A DNA stretch of 64,000 bases from Cellvibrio sp. KY-YJ-3 (lineage in GTDB: Bacteria; Pseudomonadota; Gammaproteobacteria; Pseudomonadales; Cellvibrionaceae), in contig NZ_CP031727.1 of assembly GCF_008806955.1 (NCBI RefSeq), positions 2,742,001 through 2,806,000 on the forward strand, read 5' to 3'. The translations under genes and the position numbers were made by a program. The notes beneath the pieces were generated by a model, which was not told where the DNA came from, searched no databases, and saw nothing but the letters and a program-made list of their open reading frames with translations. Positions within the stretch are counted from its first letter, which is position 1, and every line of letters begins with the position of its first letter. This document shows positions 46,604 through 56,282 of the stretch, one piece after another.

Positions 46604-47281
46604 TTCTTTCAGTTTTGACAAACTGCGATTGCTCTTGCTCGCGCCTTTAAGGGTGATCCGATAGTAATAGCTGGCTTTGATGGTATGGTATAAAAGTCGC
46701 TGAACATATTGACCATCAAAATTGGCATATCCGCCGACGCAGGGTGTTAGAAAATGCTCCTGTCTATAACGACTTTGAACAGCTCATTATTGATAACAAG
46801 TCTGATCGCGGGATATTGCTCGCTACGTTTAAACCATCAGCAATTATCAGAATGGAAATTGTAGAAGATGACCGGGAATGGAGTGCAGAGAAGCTCGAAA
46901 AAGTAAAATTGAGGTCAAAACAAAATAAATTATTCGAAGACAATGACAAAGTCTTCTCCGTGGTTTCAAAACTGCCCTATAAATTCAAGTATGTTTTTAC
47001 TGACGTTACAGGGCGCGAACGAACGCTGACGATTAATGATTGGGAAATCGGTGCACTATTCTGGAAAGAAGAAAAACGCTTTGGTGGTGATGAAGCCAAG
47101 GCATTGGAAAGCGTGAAGCACATGTACCTTACACAACATATTAAAGACCGTGACGTTCATTTTTTTTGTGGGCACCACCCAATCCTGGGACAGCATGAAC
47201 GCGCCAAATCCGTTCATGATCATTGGTGTGTTCACACCGCCCCATGAATTTCAACAAGCTTTGTTTTGAGCGTGTTACATG
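46604..47281 (+). pseudogene. Degraded gene of unknown family, several frameshifts
   Basis: Coherent protein is recovered only by changing frame. YSENSFSFDKL continues in another frame as QTAIALARAFKGDPIVIAGFDG. A third frame gives WYGIKVAEHIDHQNWHIRRR, joining directly to ENAPVYNDFEQLI and then EEKRFGGDEAKALES. An eight-T run at 47160-47167 shifts the end: with seven T the frame reads HFFVGTTQSW, APNPFMIIGVFTPP and a stop at 47281. The regular composition shows a real ancestral protein of about 220 residues. I do not recognise the family. It is the first element of a decayed region. Confidence 0.6.
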
Positions 47282-47362
47282 TTTGCAAACGCGCTTCGGT
47301 GACTGCTTATTCCAAGGTGCCGGCCATGAATAATACTTAAGGAATACGAGGAAAATAATCAG

Positions 47363-47714
47363 ATGATTAAAACGGAAATTACATCCATCGCTGAATATTT
47401 AGAATGGACCGAGCAATTTCGCCACGATGCCGCGCAGGAAAATTCGATCACCTTTTATCGCGGGCACGCAGACATTGCTTATCAGCTAGCTTGTTCCATG
47501 CGTTTACCGTGAAAATAGCACTGGCGAAAGCTTATAGGACGGTAGAGCATCATTTGTATCAGGAAATGTACGACAGGATCTCACAGGATTTGTTAAAGAC
47601 CCTACTGTGTTTGAAAGACTGGTTAGAATGCAACATCATGGGCTGCCCACCAGATTATTGAATATCACTACCAACCCCCTGGTTGCGTTGTATTTTGCTT
47701 GCGAAGCTGAGCCC
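47363..47714 (+). pseudogene. Broken FRG-domain gene
   Basis: The start at 47363 gives IAEYLEWTEQF and ITFYRGHADIAYQLACSMRL, the N-terminal FRG motif, and then a stop near 47510. A second frame gives AYRTVEHHLYQEMYD and a third gives FERLVRMQHHGLPTRLLNIT and NPLVALYFACE, the classical FRG core. At least two frameshifts separate the parts. FRG proteins are common in genomic islands and plausible in phage defence or toxin roles, but none is demonstrated. After about 47714 the similarity pattern ends; 47715-48131 holds no gene I can support. Confidence 0.7.
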
Positions 47715-48131
47715 CAATATCATGATCGTCAAGCTAAACACATCAACCTGCGAATAGCCAAGCTCTCCAATGACGAGCCAGTACAACCCGGTCGGGTATC
47801 GTTAGCGGAATCTAACTCTGGAGTTGAGCTAAACGATTCCTGCCTTTCGGTAAGTCCCGGCTTGTAAGTCTTGGCGAGATCAGGGCCAGGAGCTGCGAAT
47901 AGGAGATCAGCTGCTCTACGGGATTTAAGAGAAGATATGCGACGGAATAGCGCTTCAAATTCTGGATCTATATCGGGAACCATATTTCACCTTCAGCATG
48001 TGCGATAGCTAGCATTCAACCAAGCATACCTGCTGCCTACCAATTACGGAAAGTAATTTCCGATGCAGGCCCAACGCCCCAATAGTTGTTGCCTGCGAGA
48101 GCGTTATATCATCCGGCAGATCAAGTGACGA

Positions 48132-48193
48132 TAATTAGAATCATTGCTATAGATATAATACCGGTTTGTTTAAAGTTGGCCAAATGTGCTGAA
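48132..48193 (+). repeat. Imperfect direct repeat, copy 1
   Basis: About 62 bp sharing TAAT-AGAATCATT, ATAGA and TTTGTTTAAAGTT with the copy at 48221-48282, spaced 89 bp apart. No gene covers it. Confidence 0.5.
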
Positions 48194-48220
48194 ACCCCAT
48201 CAAATGGGCAATCAGCATGG

Positions 48221-48282
48221 TAATAAGAATCATTTGCCATAGAAAAAATCGAGCTTTTGTTTAAAGTTAACCATATCTGAAG
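48221..48282 (+). repeat. Imperfect direct repeat, copy 2
   Basis: Second copy of the repeat beginning at 48132, just upstream of the coiled-coil pseudogene. It may be a duplicated promoter or recombination region. Confidence 0.5.
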
Positions 48283-48318
48283 GAACTAGCAGATGAAAGC
48301 CCACTGAATTCCGGCAAA

Positions 48319-49146
48319 ATGCCTGCTATCAGCGAGGCATTCGGCTCACTGATTGAGCAACTCGCTGCTCACCTACACCAGGAAGCACAAGAGTTGATTG
48401 CCGAGCGGGAAGCCAGTCTGCAAGCAATGACTGATAGTTTGAAAAGCCAATTGGAATCCCAACAAAAGGCGCTAGCTAGTACGACCGATGAAAACCAACA
48501 GCTTAAAGCCCAGTTAGCCAACTATGAGAAAAACTATAATGCTTTGACTGGGGCAGAGGCTCAAAAAATTTTGCTGGTACGAGTGGATCAGCAATTAGCA
48601 GACAAAGACGTATTGATAGTGGAGAAGGATAACCACATTCGCCCTCTGGAAGAAAAACATCAACACGCCCGAGAAGCCCTGGAACACTACTGCCAGTCAG
48701 TCAAAAACCGGCGCGACCAAGATCAGCGTCGTCACGAGCAACAGTTACAACAACTATAGGCAGAGATCCGTCAGTTGAACCAGACCTTATCGATCAGACA
48801 AACTGAGGTGACCCAACTCAGTACCGCTAATGCCGAGCTAATCGCCGAAGTGCGCCAGCTTCGCAAGGCTCTGAATGATGCAGGGCAGCAGCTACAGACA
48901 GCGGAGTCAAAATTGTTCACCGTCAATGAACAATTCCAAACCGGAACCGCCCAAATCGTCGAGCTGAGAACTGCACGGGATCAGCTGCTTAGTGAAAAAT
49001 CTTATCTTGGCGAACGACTGGGACAGATGGAAAAATCCTTTAAAGCTATTGAGATTGAACTTGTGTCGGTCAAAACCGAACTTGCAGTGAAAAACCAACT
49101 GCTGGAATCATTTCGCCACCCTCTCCAAACTAAAGCCCATGGGTGA
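48319..49146 (+). pseudogene. Coiled-coil (KfrA-like) protein gene with an in-frame amber stop
   Basis: One frame runs from 48319 (open back to 48271) to 49146, interrupted only by a TAG at 48757-48759. The product is almost wholly charged heptad-type helix (LKSQLESQQKALAS, VRQLRKALNDAGQQLQTAES). This resembles the long coiled-coil part of KfrA-type plasmid and integrative-element proteins. The usual N-terminal DNA-binding domain is missing. Without the stop it would be about 275 residues. Its stop overlaps the start of the HAD gene (49139/49151), so they were once an operon. The KfrA link is a resemblance only. Confidence 0.55.
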
Positions 49147-49786
49147 GCAAATGAATACTTCACCGGCATTAATTGTTTTCGATCTCTATGGAACACTGGT
49201 TCAGTTTGGGATTAAGCACCATCCTTTTCGAAAGATTCTACTTTGGGCCAGGGAGCAGGGGCGCAACCCACAACCAGATGATGCACGAAAAATGATGACG
49301 ATAGACAAGGATTGCGGTGAGTTGCTAGCAACACTTGGGATATTCCCGCCCGCCAATATACTCGCATAATTACACCAGGATATTCAGGAAGAGCTAGCCA
49401 GCCTGACGCTCTTTGATGATGTGTTACCAGCTCTGGACATATTGGCCAAGCAAGGAATTCCACTGGCCATTTGCTCCAATTTGGCCAAACCCTACGGAGT
49501 AGTGATTGATAAGCTATTACCGCAATTCAAATTCTCCAGACACCTCAGCTATGAAATTGGCGCAATAAAGCCTGACAGAGAAATTTACGAATCGATTGTA
49601 GCGGGTACCGGCTCAGCACCGGGGCAAATCCTCTTTATTGGTGATACATGTCTAGCCGACTATGAGGGGCCAACCGAGTTTGGGTTTCGAGCTAAACATC
49701 TAGTCAGAAGCCAGCCATCAGAGGGCAATACCATTGCTTCACTAAAAGACGTTTTGCGGTTGCTGACTCACCAAATGACCGAATGA
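49139..49786 (+). pseudogene. HAD-family hydrolase gene interrupted by one stop codon
   Basis: A frame of 216 codons with a single TAA at about 49367-49369; both sides are in the same frame. Motif I is VFDLYGTLV, motif II lies in ICSNLA, the motif III lysine in IGAIKPDREIYE, and motif IV in ILFIGDTCLADYEGP, so all HAD catalytic motifs survive. The probable start is the ATG at 49151. A subclass IA HAD phosphatase is likely; the substrate is unknown. The single lesion suggests recent inactivation. Confidence 0.7.
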
Positions 49787-49789
49787 TGA

Positions 49790-50236
49790 CACGGCATTCG
49801 CGCGGGATCTCAAAGCGCCCGGGGCGTAAATGTCATTAAAGAAGTTTCACGTGAAAACTATCACTTTCGGAGCTTTTTGGCTGAGCCGCTTCAGTCGCTG
49901 GCTGGTCAATTTGACCTTAAATACTGGCCGTATCTTCCTGCAGTGATCAAGGAAATAGGCGATAATGCCGACGCAGCCGAAATCTACGCAACAGACCCAA
50001 TAACGCAGGCGGCAACATCTTCAAACCGCTCATCAAAAGCAGATTTTGTCAGAGCAGTGCTGTCGATGATTGATGAACTCAAGGACAAGCCTAGTTTGGA
50101 TTTCCCCCAGAGTTTCTGCTTAAGTGATTCAGCAATGGCAGATATCGTCAATACATGCCTAATGCTGAGTGCAGAAGAGCTGGTTGATAGCACCTATGTT
50201 AAAAATTTACGGCATAGGGAAAAGCGCTCCCTGTAA
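49790..50236 (+). pseudogene. Gene fragment, C-terminal part of an unrecognised protein
   Basis: An open frame without a proper start, beginning just after the HAD stop: HGIRAGSQSARGVNVIKEVS and RENYHFRSFLAEPLQSLAGQ, then a mixed helical region ending YVKNLRHREKRSL. The composition looks like real protein. I cannot name the family. It is probably the 3' end of a gene whose 5' part was deleted. Confidence 0.45.
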
Positions 50237-50274
50237 ACAAAACCTACTTTCAATTGTAGGAATTCAAGGGGGCA

Positions 50275-50299
50275 GGATTTGGCGGATCTCGCCAAATCC
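50275..50299 (+). terminator. Perfect 10-bp hairpin, terminator-like
   Basis: GGATTTGGCG / CGCCAAATCC with a 5-base loop, followed by TTTAATG, 39 bp after the gene fragment. From here to about 50660 I see no gene, only short palindromes such as GGGATCATCCC. Confidence 0.5.
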
Positions 50300-50668
50300 T
50301 TTAATGACAAATAGTCGCTATGGATAAAATTGGGGTTTAAGCTAAATAGCATTGGACAGTTTTATGCTGAAAGCCTTATGCCGTAAGGGTTTCAAGCTAT
50401 TTATGTAATATTTGACGGGATCATCCCGGTACCCCTTTAAAAGGATGTTGTGAATATTACATCGACGCTGCGTCGGTCAGTTTCCGGCCGCGTAAGGTAA
50501 GTGTATCGGCGTCAATTTGCTAGGCATGGCAGAGCAGATCGAAATCGATAGACGCTGAATTGGGAGTCAAGTCTCACTGATATGTAATCAGCACCTTTTG
50601 TCGAAAACTCCAATTCAACCCCTTTCAGATCGGGGTATTCTTAAGCCAAGACTGAACGAAAGTTTTTC

Positions 50669-50890
50669 TTGGCTTCTGAAACCGCATTGGTTTTTCATAA
50701 AAGTATGCATAGATTTTCACTTGTTGTCGATTGCATAATGAAACACAAAACCACTAATGAAATGTTGAAACCTACTCAATGGATAAAATACCTAAACAAT
50801 GAACGGACTCGTCTAGGCAGGATGTGCTACGGTAGAGCACCACTGGAAATATTGCTTGATGGAGGACGGATTTGGGCGGAAAAAATTTAG
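50669..50890 (+). pseudogene. IS481-family transposase, C-terminal remnant
   Basis: The end of the frame reads KPTQWIKYLNNERTRLGRMC and YGRAPLEILLDGGRIWAEKI, the typical C-terminus of IS481-type DDE transposases (integrase core, rve). The N-terminal helix-turn-helix and most of the DDE core are missing. The following bases to about 50955 (GTCAGATAAAGTCTGAG) look like the element's terminal sequence. The IS256 copy has inserted right beside this end. Confidence 0.65.
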
Positions 50891-50964
50891 CTCAAGTCTA
50901 ATCTGACAGATACCTGTAAAAACCGGTAACCGTCAGATAAAGTCTGAGCCAGTACTGCTGAGCA

Positions 50965-52265
50965 GAGACTGTAAACAAATCTGTGTAACTGTTTATCATT
51001 CACCTAAAAAGGTAAGGTAAACAGCATGAACAAAAAAGACCTCGAAGCCTTTGCGCGCGAAGCCGCAAAGCACATGAAAACAGAAAAAGATCTGAGCGAT
51101 TTTAGCCAGATGCTCACCAAAATCACTGTTGAAGCTGCCCTCAACGGTGAGCTTGATGCACACCTTGGCTACGAAAAACATCAAAAATCATCTGCGCCTA
51201 ATAGCCGTAATGGCTACACCACCAAAACACTGAAAACAGAAGATGGGGAATTTGAATTACAAACTCCGCGTGACCGCGAGGGGAGTTTTGAGCCGCAGCT
51301 GATTAAAAAACACCAAACCCGCTTTACCTCCATGGATGACAAAATCCTAAGCCTTTACGCCAAAGGCATGACCACGCGGGAAATTGTTGCCACATTTAAA
51401 GAAATGTACGGGGCAGATGTATCGGCCACACTCATTTCAAAAGTCACCGACGCCGTAATCGAACAGGTGATCGAGTGGCAATCGCGCCCACTGGATGCGG
51501 TTTATCCCATTGTTTATCTCGATTGCATTGTGATAAAAATCCGGCAGGACAAGCAGGTCATCAACAAATCCATCTATCTCGCGCTAGGCGTGACGATGGA
51601 GGGGCAGAAGGAGCTTTTAGGTCTGTGGATATCGGAAAATGAAGGTGCAAAATTCTGGTTAAGCGTATTAACCGAGCTACAAAATCGCGGCGTTCGCGAC
51701 ATCCTGATCGCCTGTGTTGATGGTCTTAAAGGATTCCCCGACGCGATTGCAGCTGCCTATCCGCACACGCAAATTCAGCTCTGTATCGTGCACATGGTTC
51801 GCAACTCAGTGAAGTACGTGCCTTGGAGGGATTACAAAGCGGTAACAGCGGATTTAAAACGAATTTATCAATCCGTCACCGAAGAAGAGGCGCTGCTGGC
51901 GCTGGAACAATTTGGTGAGAGATGGGATGAAAAGTATCCGCAAATTAGCCGATGCTGGCATACACACTGGCACAATGTGAGCACGCTCTTTCGTTATCCA
52001 GACGACATTCGCCGTGCGATTTATACCACCAATGCGATTGAGTCTCTGAACAGCGTGATTCGGCAGGCGATTAAGAAGCGAAAATTATTCCCCACTGATG
52101 ATTCTGCCAAGAAGGTTATTTTTTTGGCCATCCAAGATGCATCAAAAAAATGGACAATGCCGATTCGCAACTGGAAGGCGGCATTGAATCATTTTATGAT
52201 TGTGTTCGATGATCGCCTGGCCGACTATCGTTAAAAGGCAGTTACACAGAATTTTTTACAGGCTC
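50965..52265 (+). mobile_element. Complete IS256-family insertion sequence
   Basis: 1301 bp. Terminal inverted repeats of 27 bp at 50965-50991 and 52239-52265 match at 24 positions (GAG-CTGTAAA and CTGTGTAACTG blocks). The 8-bp target duplication GCTGAGCA flanks it exactly (50957-50964 and 52266-52273), as expected for this family. The duplication and the intact transposase point to a recent insertion. Confidence 0.95.
51026..52234 (+). CDS. IS256-family transposase (mutator type)
   Basis: 402 residues, full length for the family. The DDE triad is visible at Asp166 (VYLDCIVIK), Asp232 (IACVDGLKGFPDAI) and Glu339 (TTNAIESLNSVIRQ). The N-terminal region has HLGYEKH and RNGYTTKTLKT, usual for IS256. 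It lies between the element's inverted repeats, with no frameshift, and is probably active. Confidence 0.95.
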   Translation: MNKKDLEAFAREAAKHMKTEKDLSDFSQMLTKITVEAALNGELDAHLGYEKHQKSSAPNSRNGYTTKTLKTEDGEFELQTPRDREGSFEPQLIKKHQTRFTSMDDKILSLYAKGMTTREIVATFKEMYGADVSATLISKVTDAVIEQVIEWQSRPLDAVYPIVYLDCIVIKIRQDKQVINKSIYLALGVTMEGQKELLGLWISENEGAKFWLSVLTELQNRGVRDILIACVDGLKGFPDAIAAAYPHTQIQLCIVHMVRNSVKYVPWRDYKAVTADLKRIYQSVTEEEALLALEQFGERWDEKYPQISRCWHTHWHNVSTLFRYPDDIRRAIYTTNAIESLNSVIRQAIKKRKLFPTDDSAKKVIFLAIQDASKKWTMPIRNWKAALNHFMIVFDDRLADYR

Positions 52266-52308
52266 GCTGAGCATAGCCTACGTTGCTTCTGGGCAATTCA
52301 AGGCATAA

Positions 52309-53202
52309 TTAACTCAAATTTAAAACATCAATAAGCTCAGCTTTCGAGTTAATATTGGAGGAGCTTATGGTCGCTTCGTTAAACAGATAGTCTGCTTTGC
52401 TGCCCGATCTATCAATTTTGAGCGCTTCAAAATCGAATAATTTAGTGTCAGCCAACTGACTTCCGGTCACATTTTGAATTGCTCCAAAAATATTTTCAAT
52501 TCGGCCAGGATGCTCCTTCTCCCACTCTTGCAACATGTTTTTAATCTGTTGTCGCTGCAAGTTTTCTTGGCTACCGCAAAGATTACACGGAATAATAGGA
52601 AACTGCATATATTCTGCGTACTCAGTAAGATCATCCTCTCTGCAGTAGGCTAAGGGTCGTATAACGATGTTTCGTTTGTCGTCAGATAGTAGTTTAGGCG
52701 GCATCGCTTTTAACTTAGATCCGAAAAACATATTTAAGAATAGTGTTTCAACTATGTCATCACGGTGGTGTCCAAGCGCAATCTTGGTGGCCCCAATATC
52801 TTCAGCGAATGAATAGAGGGTGCCTCTACGAAGGCGAGAGCATAGCCCGCAAGTAGTTTTTCCTTCTTCAATCTTAGATCTAACGACAGAGTAGGTATCT
52901 TTATCGATAATATAATATGGAATTTCGAGGCGACTTAGGTATTCGGGCAAAACGTGCTCGGGAAATCCTGGCTGTTTTTGATCCAAGTTAACTGCAATGA
53001 CTTCAAATTTGATTGGAGCTGTTTTTTTAAGATGAATAAGTATATCAAGCATTGCAAATGAATCTTTACCGCCCGACAAACAGGCCATGACAACATCGCC
53101 TTCTTCAATCATGTTGTAATCTGAAATGGCGTTCCCAACGTTTTTTCGAATCCTTTTCCTTAGCTTGTTAAATTCGACTTTCTCTCTATTTGCATCCGAC
53201 AT
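52309..53202 (-). CDS. ttcA: tRNA 2-thiocytidine(32) synthetase TtcA, complete copy
   Basis: A 297-residue cytoplasmic enzyme that thiolates C32 of certain tRNAs using ATP and a 4Fe-4S cluster. The PP-loop SGGKDS lies at residues 43-48, the cluster cysteines in [12 protein letters not shown] and [10 protein letters not shown], and [17 protein letters not shown] between them. It is about 70% similar by eye to the truncated plus-strand copy at 53625, so it is a divergent second version, not a tandem duplicate. It lies at the end of a mobile region and in opposite orientation. It probably replaces the function of the disrupted host gene. Confidence 0.92.
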   Translation of the reverse strand: MSDANREKVEFNKLRKRIRKNVGNAISDYNMIEEGDVVMACLSGGKDSFAMLDILIHLKKTAPIKFEVIAVNLDQKQPGFPEHVLPEYLSRLEIPYYIIDKDTYSVVRSKIEEGKTTCGLCSRLRRGTLYSFAEDIGATKIALGHHRDDIVETLFLNMFFGSKLKAMPPKLLSDDKRNIVIRPLAYCREDDLTEYAEYMQFPIIPCNLCGSQENLQRQQIKNMLQEWEKEHPGRIENIFGAIQNVTGSQLADTKLFDFEALKIDRSGSKADYLFNEATISSSNINSKAELIDVLNLS

Positions 53203-53624
53203 TTGGGCTACCAGTTAAATAAATTATCTATTGAAAATTAATACATGAGGCTAAAGTTGGGGTGATCGACTAGCAAGGAAAGCATCTAATTAATTGCGGC
53301 AATCAGGCAGTGGTCAATAGATGGATAAAACAGTCGATCTAAGATATGAGCCTTATTGGCGACTGCAGGCAGTTAGCTAATTAACACAATTAAAAAGTTG
53401 CAATTCTATCTCATTCTCGACGAACCAGCAGTAAAAAGTGCAATTCGTTCGAACCAGAATGAAAACAAAAGGATGAGTAGAATTGATTCACAATAATGGC
53501 TCTCGATTTAATATGAAAACCCACTTTCTTTACAAATTTCCTTCTTTTTGTAAATATTTATGTTGTTGCAGACAGCTCCAGTCATGGGAGAGTTGATTTT
53601 TTTAACAGTATTTATTGGCTTTAC
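53203..53624. other. AT-rich gap between the two ttcA copies, candidate attachment region
   Basis: 422 bp with no supported gene. It ends exactly where ttcA homology begins (GGTAAGGACTC at 53625). It contains many poly-T/A tracts and TTGCAATTC-like repeats (53397, 53440). It would hold the att junction if an element integrated into ttcA. No integrase gene is visible here. Confidence 0.4.
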
Positions 53625-54386
53625 GGTAAGGACTCTTACACCATGCTCGATATTTTATTGAGCCTGCAAAAGACCGCGCCCATTTCGTTTGAAATAGTGG
53701 CGGTGAATATGGACCAAAAGCAGCCTGGTTTCCCCGAGCATATCCTGCCGCAGTATTTGGCAGAGCTGGGTGTGCCTTATCACATCATCGAGCGCGACAC
53801 CTACAGCATCGTAAAAGAAGTCGTGCCCGAAGGTAAAACCACCTGCGGTCTTTGCTCCCGTTTGCGCCGCGGTACGCTGTATGGTTTTGCCGATGAAATC
53901 GGTGCGACCAAAATCGCTTTGGGCCATCATCGCGACGATATTATCGAAACCCTGTTTTTGAATATGTTCTTTGGCGGCAAGTTAAAAGCCATGCCACCCA
54001 AGCTGCTTTCGGACGATAAGCGCAACATCGTCATTCGCCCCTTGGCCTATTGTTCGGAAGAGGATATTGCGCATTTTGCGGAGTTGAAGGGCTTCCCGAT
54101 TATTCCCTGCAACCTCTGCGGGTCGCAGGAAAACCTGCAGCGTCAGGTGGTTAAAGACATGCTGGTGCAGTGGGAGCGTCAATTCCCCGGCCGCACCGAA
54201 ACCATTTTTACCGCCATCCGCAATGTACAGCCCTCGCAGCTGGCTGATTTGAACCTGTTTGATTTCATCAATCTGGAAACCAACAAGCACGCTGCCGAGG
54301 AAGATGACGACAGCTGCGCCATTAGCGCTCCGCTTGGTCGCATAGAAGATGCAGTGCAATACGTGGATGTGTTGGATATTCGCTAG
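53625..54386 (+). pseudogene. ttcA: 5'-truncated ttcA (host copy remnant)
   Basis: ttcA homology begins at GGT AAG GAC TCT (the GKDS of the SGGKDS PP-loop) and continues unbroken to the stop at 54386. About 45 N-terminal codons, including the start of the ATP-binding loop, are missing, and the preceding bases are unrelated. The internal ATG at 53643 would give 247 residues without the PP-loop, which could not bind ATP normally. The cluster cysteines ([18 protein letters not shown]) are intact, and composition matches the core genes to its right. It is the likely right-hand junction of an element integrated in ttcA. Confidence 0.85.
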
Positions 54387-54410
54387 GTCAGCAGAATAAG
54401 GTCGTCTGGA

Positions 54411-54914
54411 TTAGGCGACCTGACGGTGTAAATAAGGTGTGATCAACTTGTTATAGGACTGGATAAACCCGTCGGTATTTCTTACGGCACCGGTGCCATT
54501 ATCAAAATGCGCAGCCCAAAGTTGGGCGAGGGTCGGCAGGTCGGGGAAGTTATTGCAGTCGATATGGGCGCGGCGGTAGATCATCCATGCCATGCCAGTG
54601 CTGTAACTCAGGTTGGTAACCAATTCGCGTTCGGGGTCGAGTAAAAACTGCTGCTGGCTTGCTAAACCGCGCTGGCGCGAGGCGAGGTCGGGAAACTGGA
54701 TGAGATAGAGGTCCCACAACTCGCGGTGTTTATTTCTGGTTATTCGATAGAGCCCCAGCCCTTGATATTGCTCGCTGTAACAGTGCAGCCCCAGTTGTGA
54801 TTCCTGAGCTGCCGTAGCCAGCAGTAACTGCTCGGCGAAGGGGGAATAATCGCCCAAGGCTTCCAGGCAGGGTTTGATAATCCATTGCTGTAAATCACTG
54901 GCACATATGCCCAT
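54411..54914 (-). CDS. Small lytic-transglycosylase-like protein
   Basis: 167 residues from the ATG at 54914, which has GAGG 5 bases upstream; a much longer frame overlaps the ald promoter and is rejected. Residues about 30-60 (LLLATAAQESQLG ... QGLGLYRIT) resemble the ES...GLxQI core of soluble lytic transglycosylases. The C-terminal part (AQLWAAHFDNGTGAVRNTDG) would complete a lysozyme-like fold. There is no signal peptide. It may be a domesticated phage-type lysozyme. It is divergent from ald and convergent with the ttcA remnant. Confidence 0.5.
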   Translation of the reverse strand: MGICASDLQQWIIKPCLEALGDYSPFAEQLLLATAAQESQLGLHCYSEQYQGLGLYRITRNKHRELWDLYLIQFPDLASRQRGLASQQQFLLDPERELVTNLSYSTGMAWMIYRRAHIDCNNFPDLPTLAQLWAAHFDNGTGAVRNTDGFIQSYNKLITPYLHRQVA

Positions 54915-55077
54915 AACTACCTCGTTACGCCCTATTTTGTCATCACTACGCGCGGCAAAACTGCGCTGATCACAACTTGGCGTCAAAAAACTACTACATT
55001 CTAATTGAAGCATAAGTCGAGCCACTTTGCCTGCTGCGCCCTTAGCTATACTCCCATTTATAAATACGGAGGTAGTT

Positions 55078-56187
55078 ATGCAAATAGGTATACCCAAAGA
55101 GATTAAATCTGGCGAAAACCGTGTTGCGCTCACTCCCGCCGGAGTTGCTGAATTGGTACGCCGTGGTCATCGGCTAGTAGTCATGACAGGGGCAGGTGCC
55201 GCTGCCGGATTTAGTGATGAGCAATATCGCGCGGCAGGTGCACTGATTGTGGGCACTCTCGCCGAGGTTTATGCCACGGCCACTCTTGTCGTCAAAGTCA
55301 AAGAACCGCAGCCAGAAGAGTACGCGTTGCTGCGACCTGCCCATATCCTATTCACTTATTTACATTTGGCGGCGAGTCGGCCGCTGACCGAGGCTTTGCT
55401 CGCCTCGGGTGCTGCCTGTCTTGCCTACGAAACCCTGAGTGATCAGCAGGGGCGTTTGCCGCTGCTTGCCCCTATGTCTGAAATTGCCGGACGGGTTGCA
55501 GTGCAGGCGGGCGCGCATCATTTACAAATGGCGCAGGGCGGCAAGGGAGTTTTACTCGGCGGTATTCCCGGCGTAGCGCCCGCCAATGTATTGATTCTGG
55601 GAGGCGGGGTAGTCGGTGCAAATGCTGCCGCTATGGCGGTGGGGTTAGGCGCGCAGGTGCGTATTATGGACAAATCCATCACCCGCTTGCGTCAGCTGGA
55701 TGACTTATGGCGCGGCCGGGTAGTGTGTGAGTATGCAACCCAGGAGCGCATCGATGAGTGTGCGCTCAGTGCAGATCTGGTGATTGGCAGTGTATTGAAT
55801 ACCGGCGCCAGTGCGCCGCGCTTGCTTACCCGCATGCAAATTGCGCGAATGGAAAAGGGCAGTGTGTTGGTGGATGTTGCTATCGATCAGGGCGGCTGTT
55901 TTGAAACCTCCCGCGCTACCACCCATCAACAGCCAACCTATGTAGAAGAGGGGGTGATTCACTACTGCGTCGCCAATATTCCCAGCGCGGTGGGGCGCAC
56001 CGCAACTCTGGGTTTAACCAATGCAACGCTCAGCTACATTCTGCGTTTGGCCGATGCGGGCGTGGCGGCGTTAAAAGGCGATGTCGGTTTTACCGCAGCG
56101 CTCAACACCTATCGCGGCGAGTTGACCCAGCCAGCGGTGGCAACGAGTTTTTCCATGTTATGGCGCGACCCACAAACCATTCTCTAA
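55078..56187 (+). CDS. ald: Alanine dehydrogenase
   Basis: 369 residues from the ATG at 55078, with GGAGG 6 bases upstream. It catalyses NAD-dependent interconversion of L-alanine and pyruvate plus ammonia. Landmarks are [21 protein letters not shown] at the N-terminus, the substrate lysine in VVKVKEP, the active-site histidine in FTYLHLAAS, and the NAD-binding [20 protein letters not shown] (about 170). The length is normal. It stands alone, divergent from the small transglycosylase-like gene. Confidence 0.93.
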   Translation: MQIGIPKEIKSGENRVALTPAGVAELVRRGHRLVVMTGAGAAAGFSDEQYRAAGALIVGTLAEVYATATLVVKVKEPQPEEYALLRPAHILFTYLHLAASRPLTEALLASGAACLAYETLSDQQGRLPLLAPMSEIAGRVAVQAGAHHLQMAQGGKGVLLGGIPGVAPANVLILGGGVVGANAAAMAVGLGAQVRIMDKSITRLRQLDDLWRGRVVCEYATQERIDECALSADLVIGSVLNTGASAPRLLTRMQIARMEKGSVLVDVAIDQGGCFETSRATTHQQPTYVEEGVIHYCVANIPSAVGRTATLGLTNATLSYILRLADAGVAALKGDVGFTAALNTYRGELTQPAVATSFSMLWRDPQTIL

Positions 56188-56282
56188 CGCTGGAAATATG
56201 GCGATTAGCTTATGAAAAATAAATTTATTGATTCAGGCGCCAGTGATTAGTTTGTTCTATACTCTCGCGAAGACAAGGATAC

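Noticed and set aside
47729-47983. 84-codon minus-strand frame starting MVPDIDPEFEALFRR
   Set aside because: It overlaps the tail of the FRG pseudogene region, and no family or ribosome-binding site is convincing. It could be a truncated real gene but is not supportable.
48060-48110. attC-like sequence (GCCCAAC ... GCGTTATAT)
   Set aside because: The spacing is too short and the right-hand core does not fit GTTRRRY; there is no integron integrase nearby.
53643-54386. Reading the plus-strand ttcA as a functional 247-residue gene
   Set aside because: The ATG is internal, the PP-loop start is missing, and upstream sequence is unrelated to ttcA.
54915-55133. 73-codon N-terminal extension of the transglycosylase-like gene
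   Set aside because: It crosses the ald start region, while the ATG at 54914 has a good ribosome-binding site.
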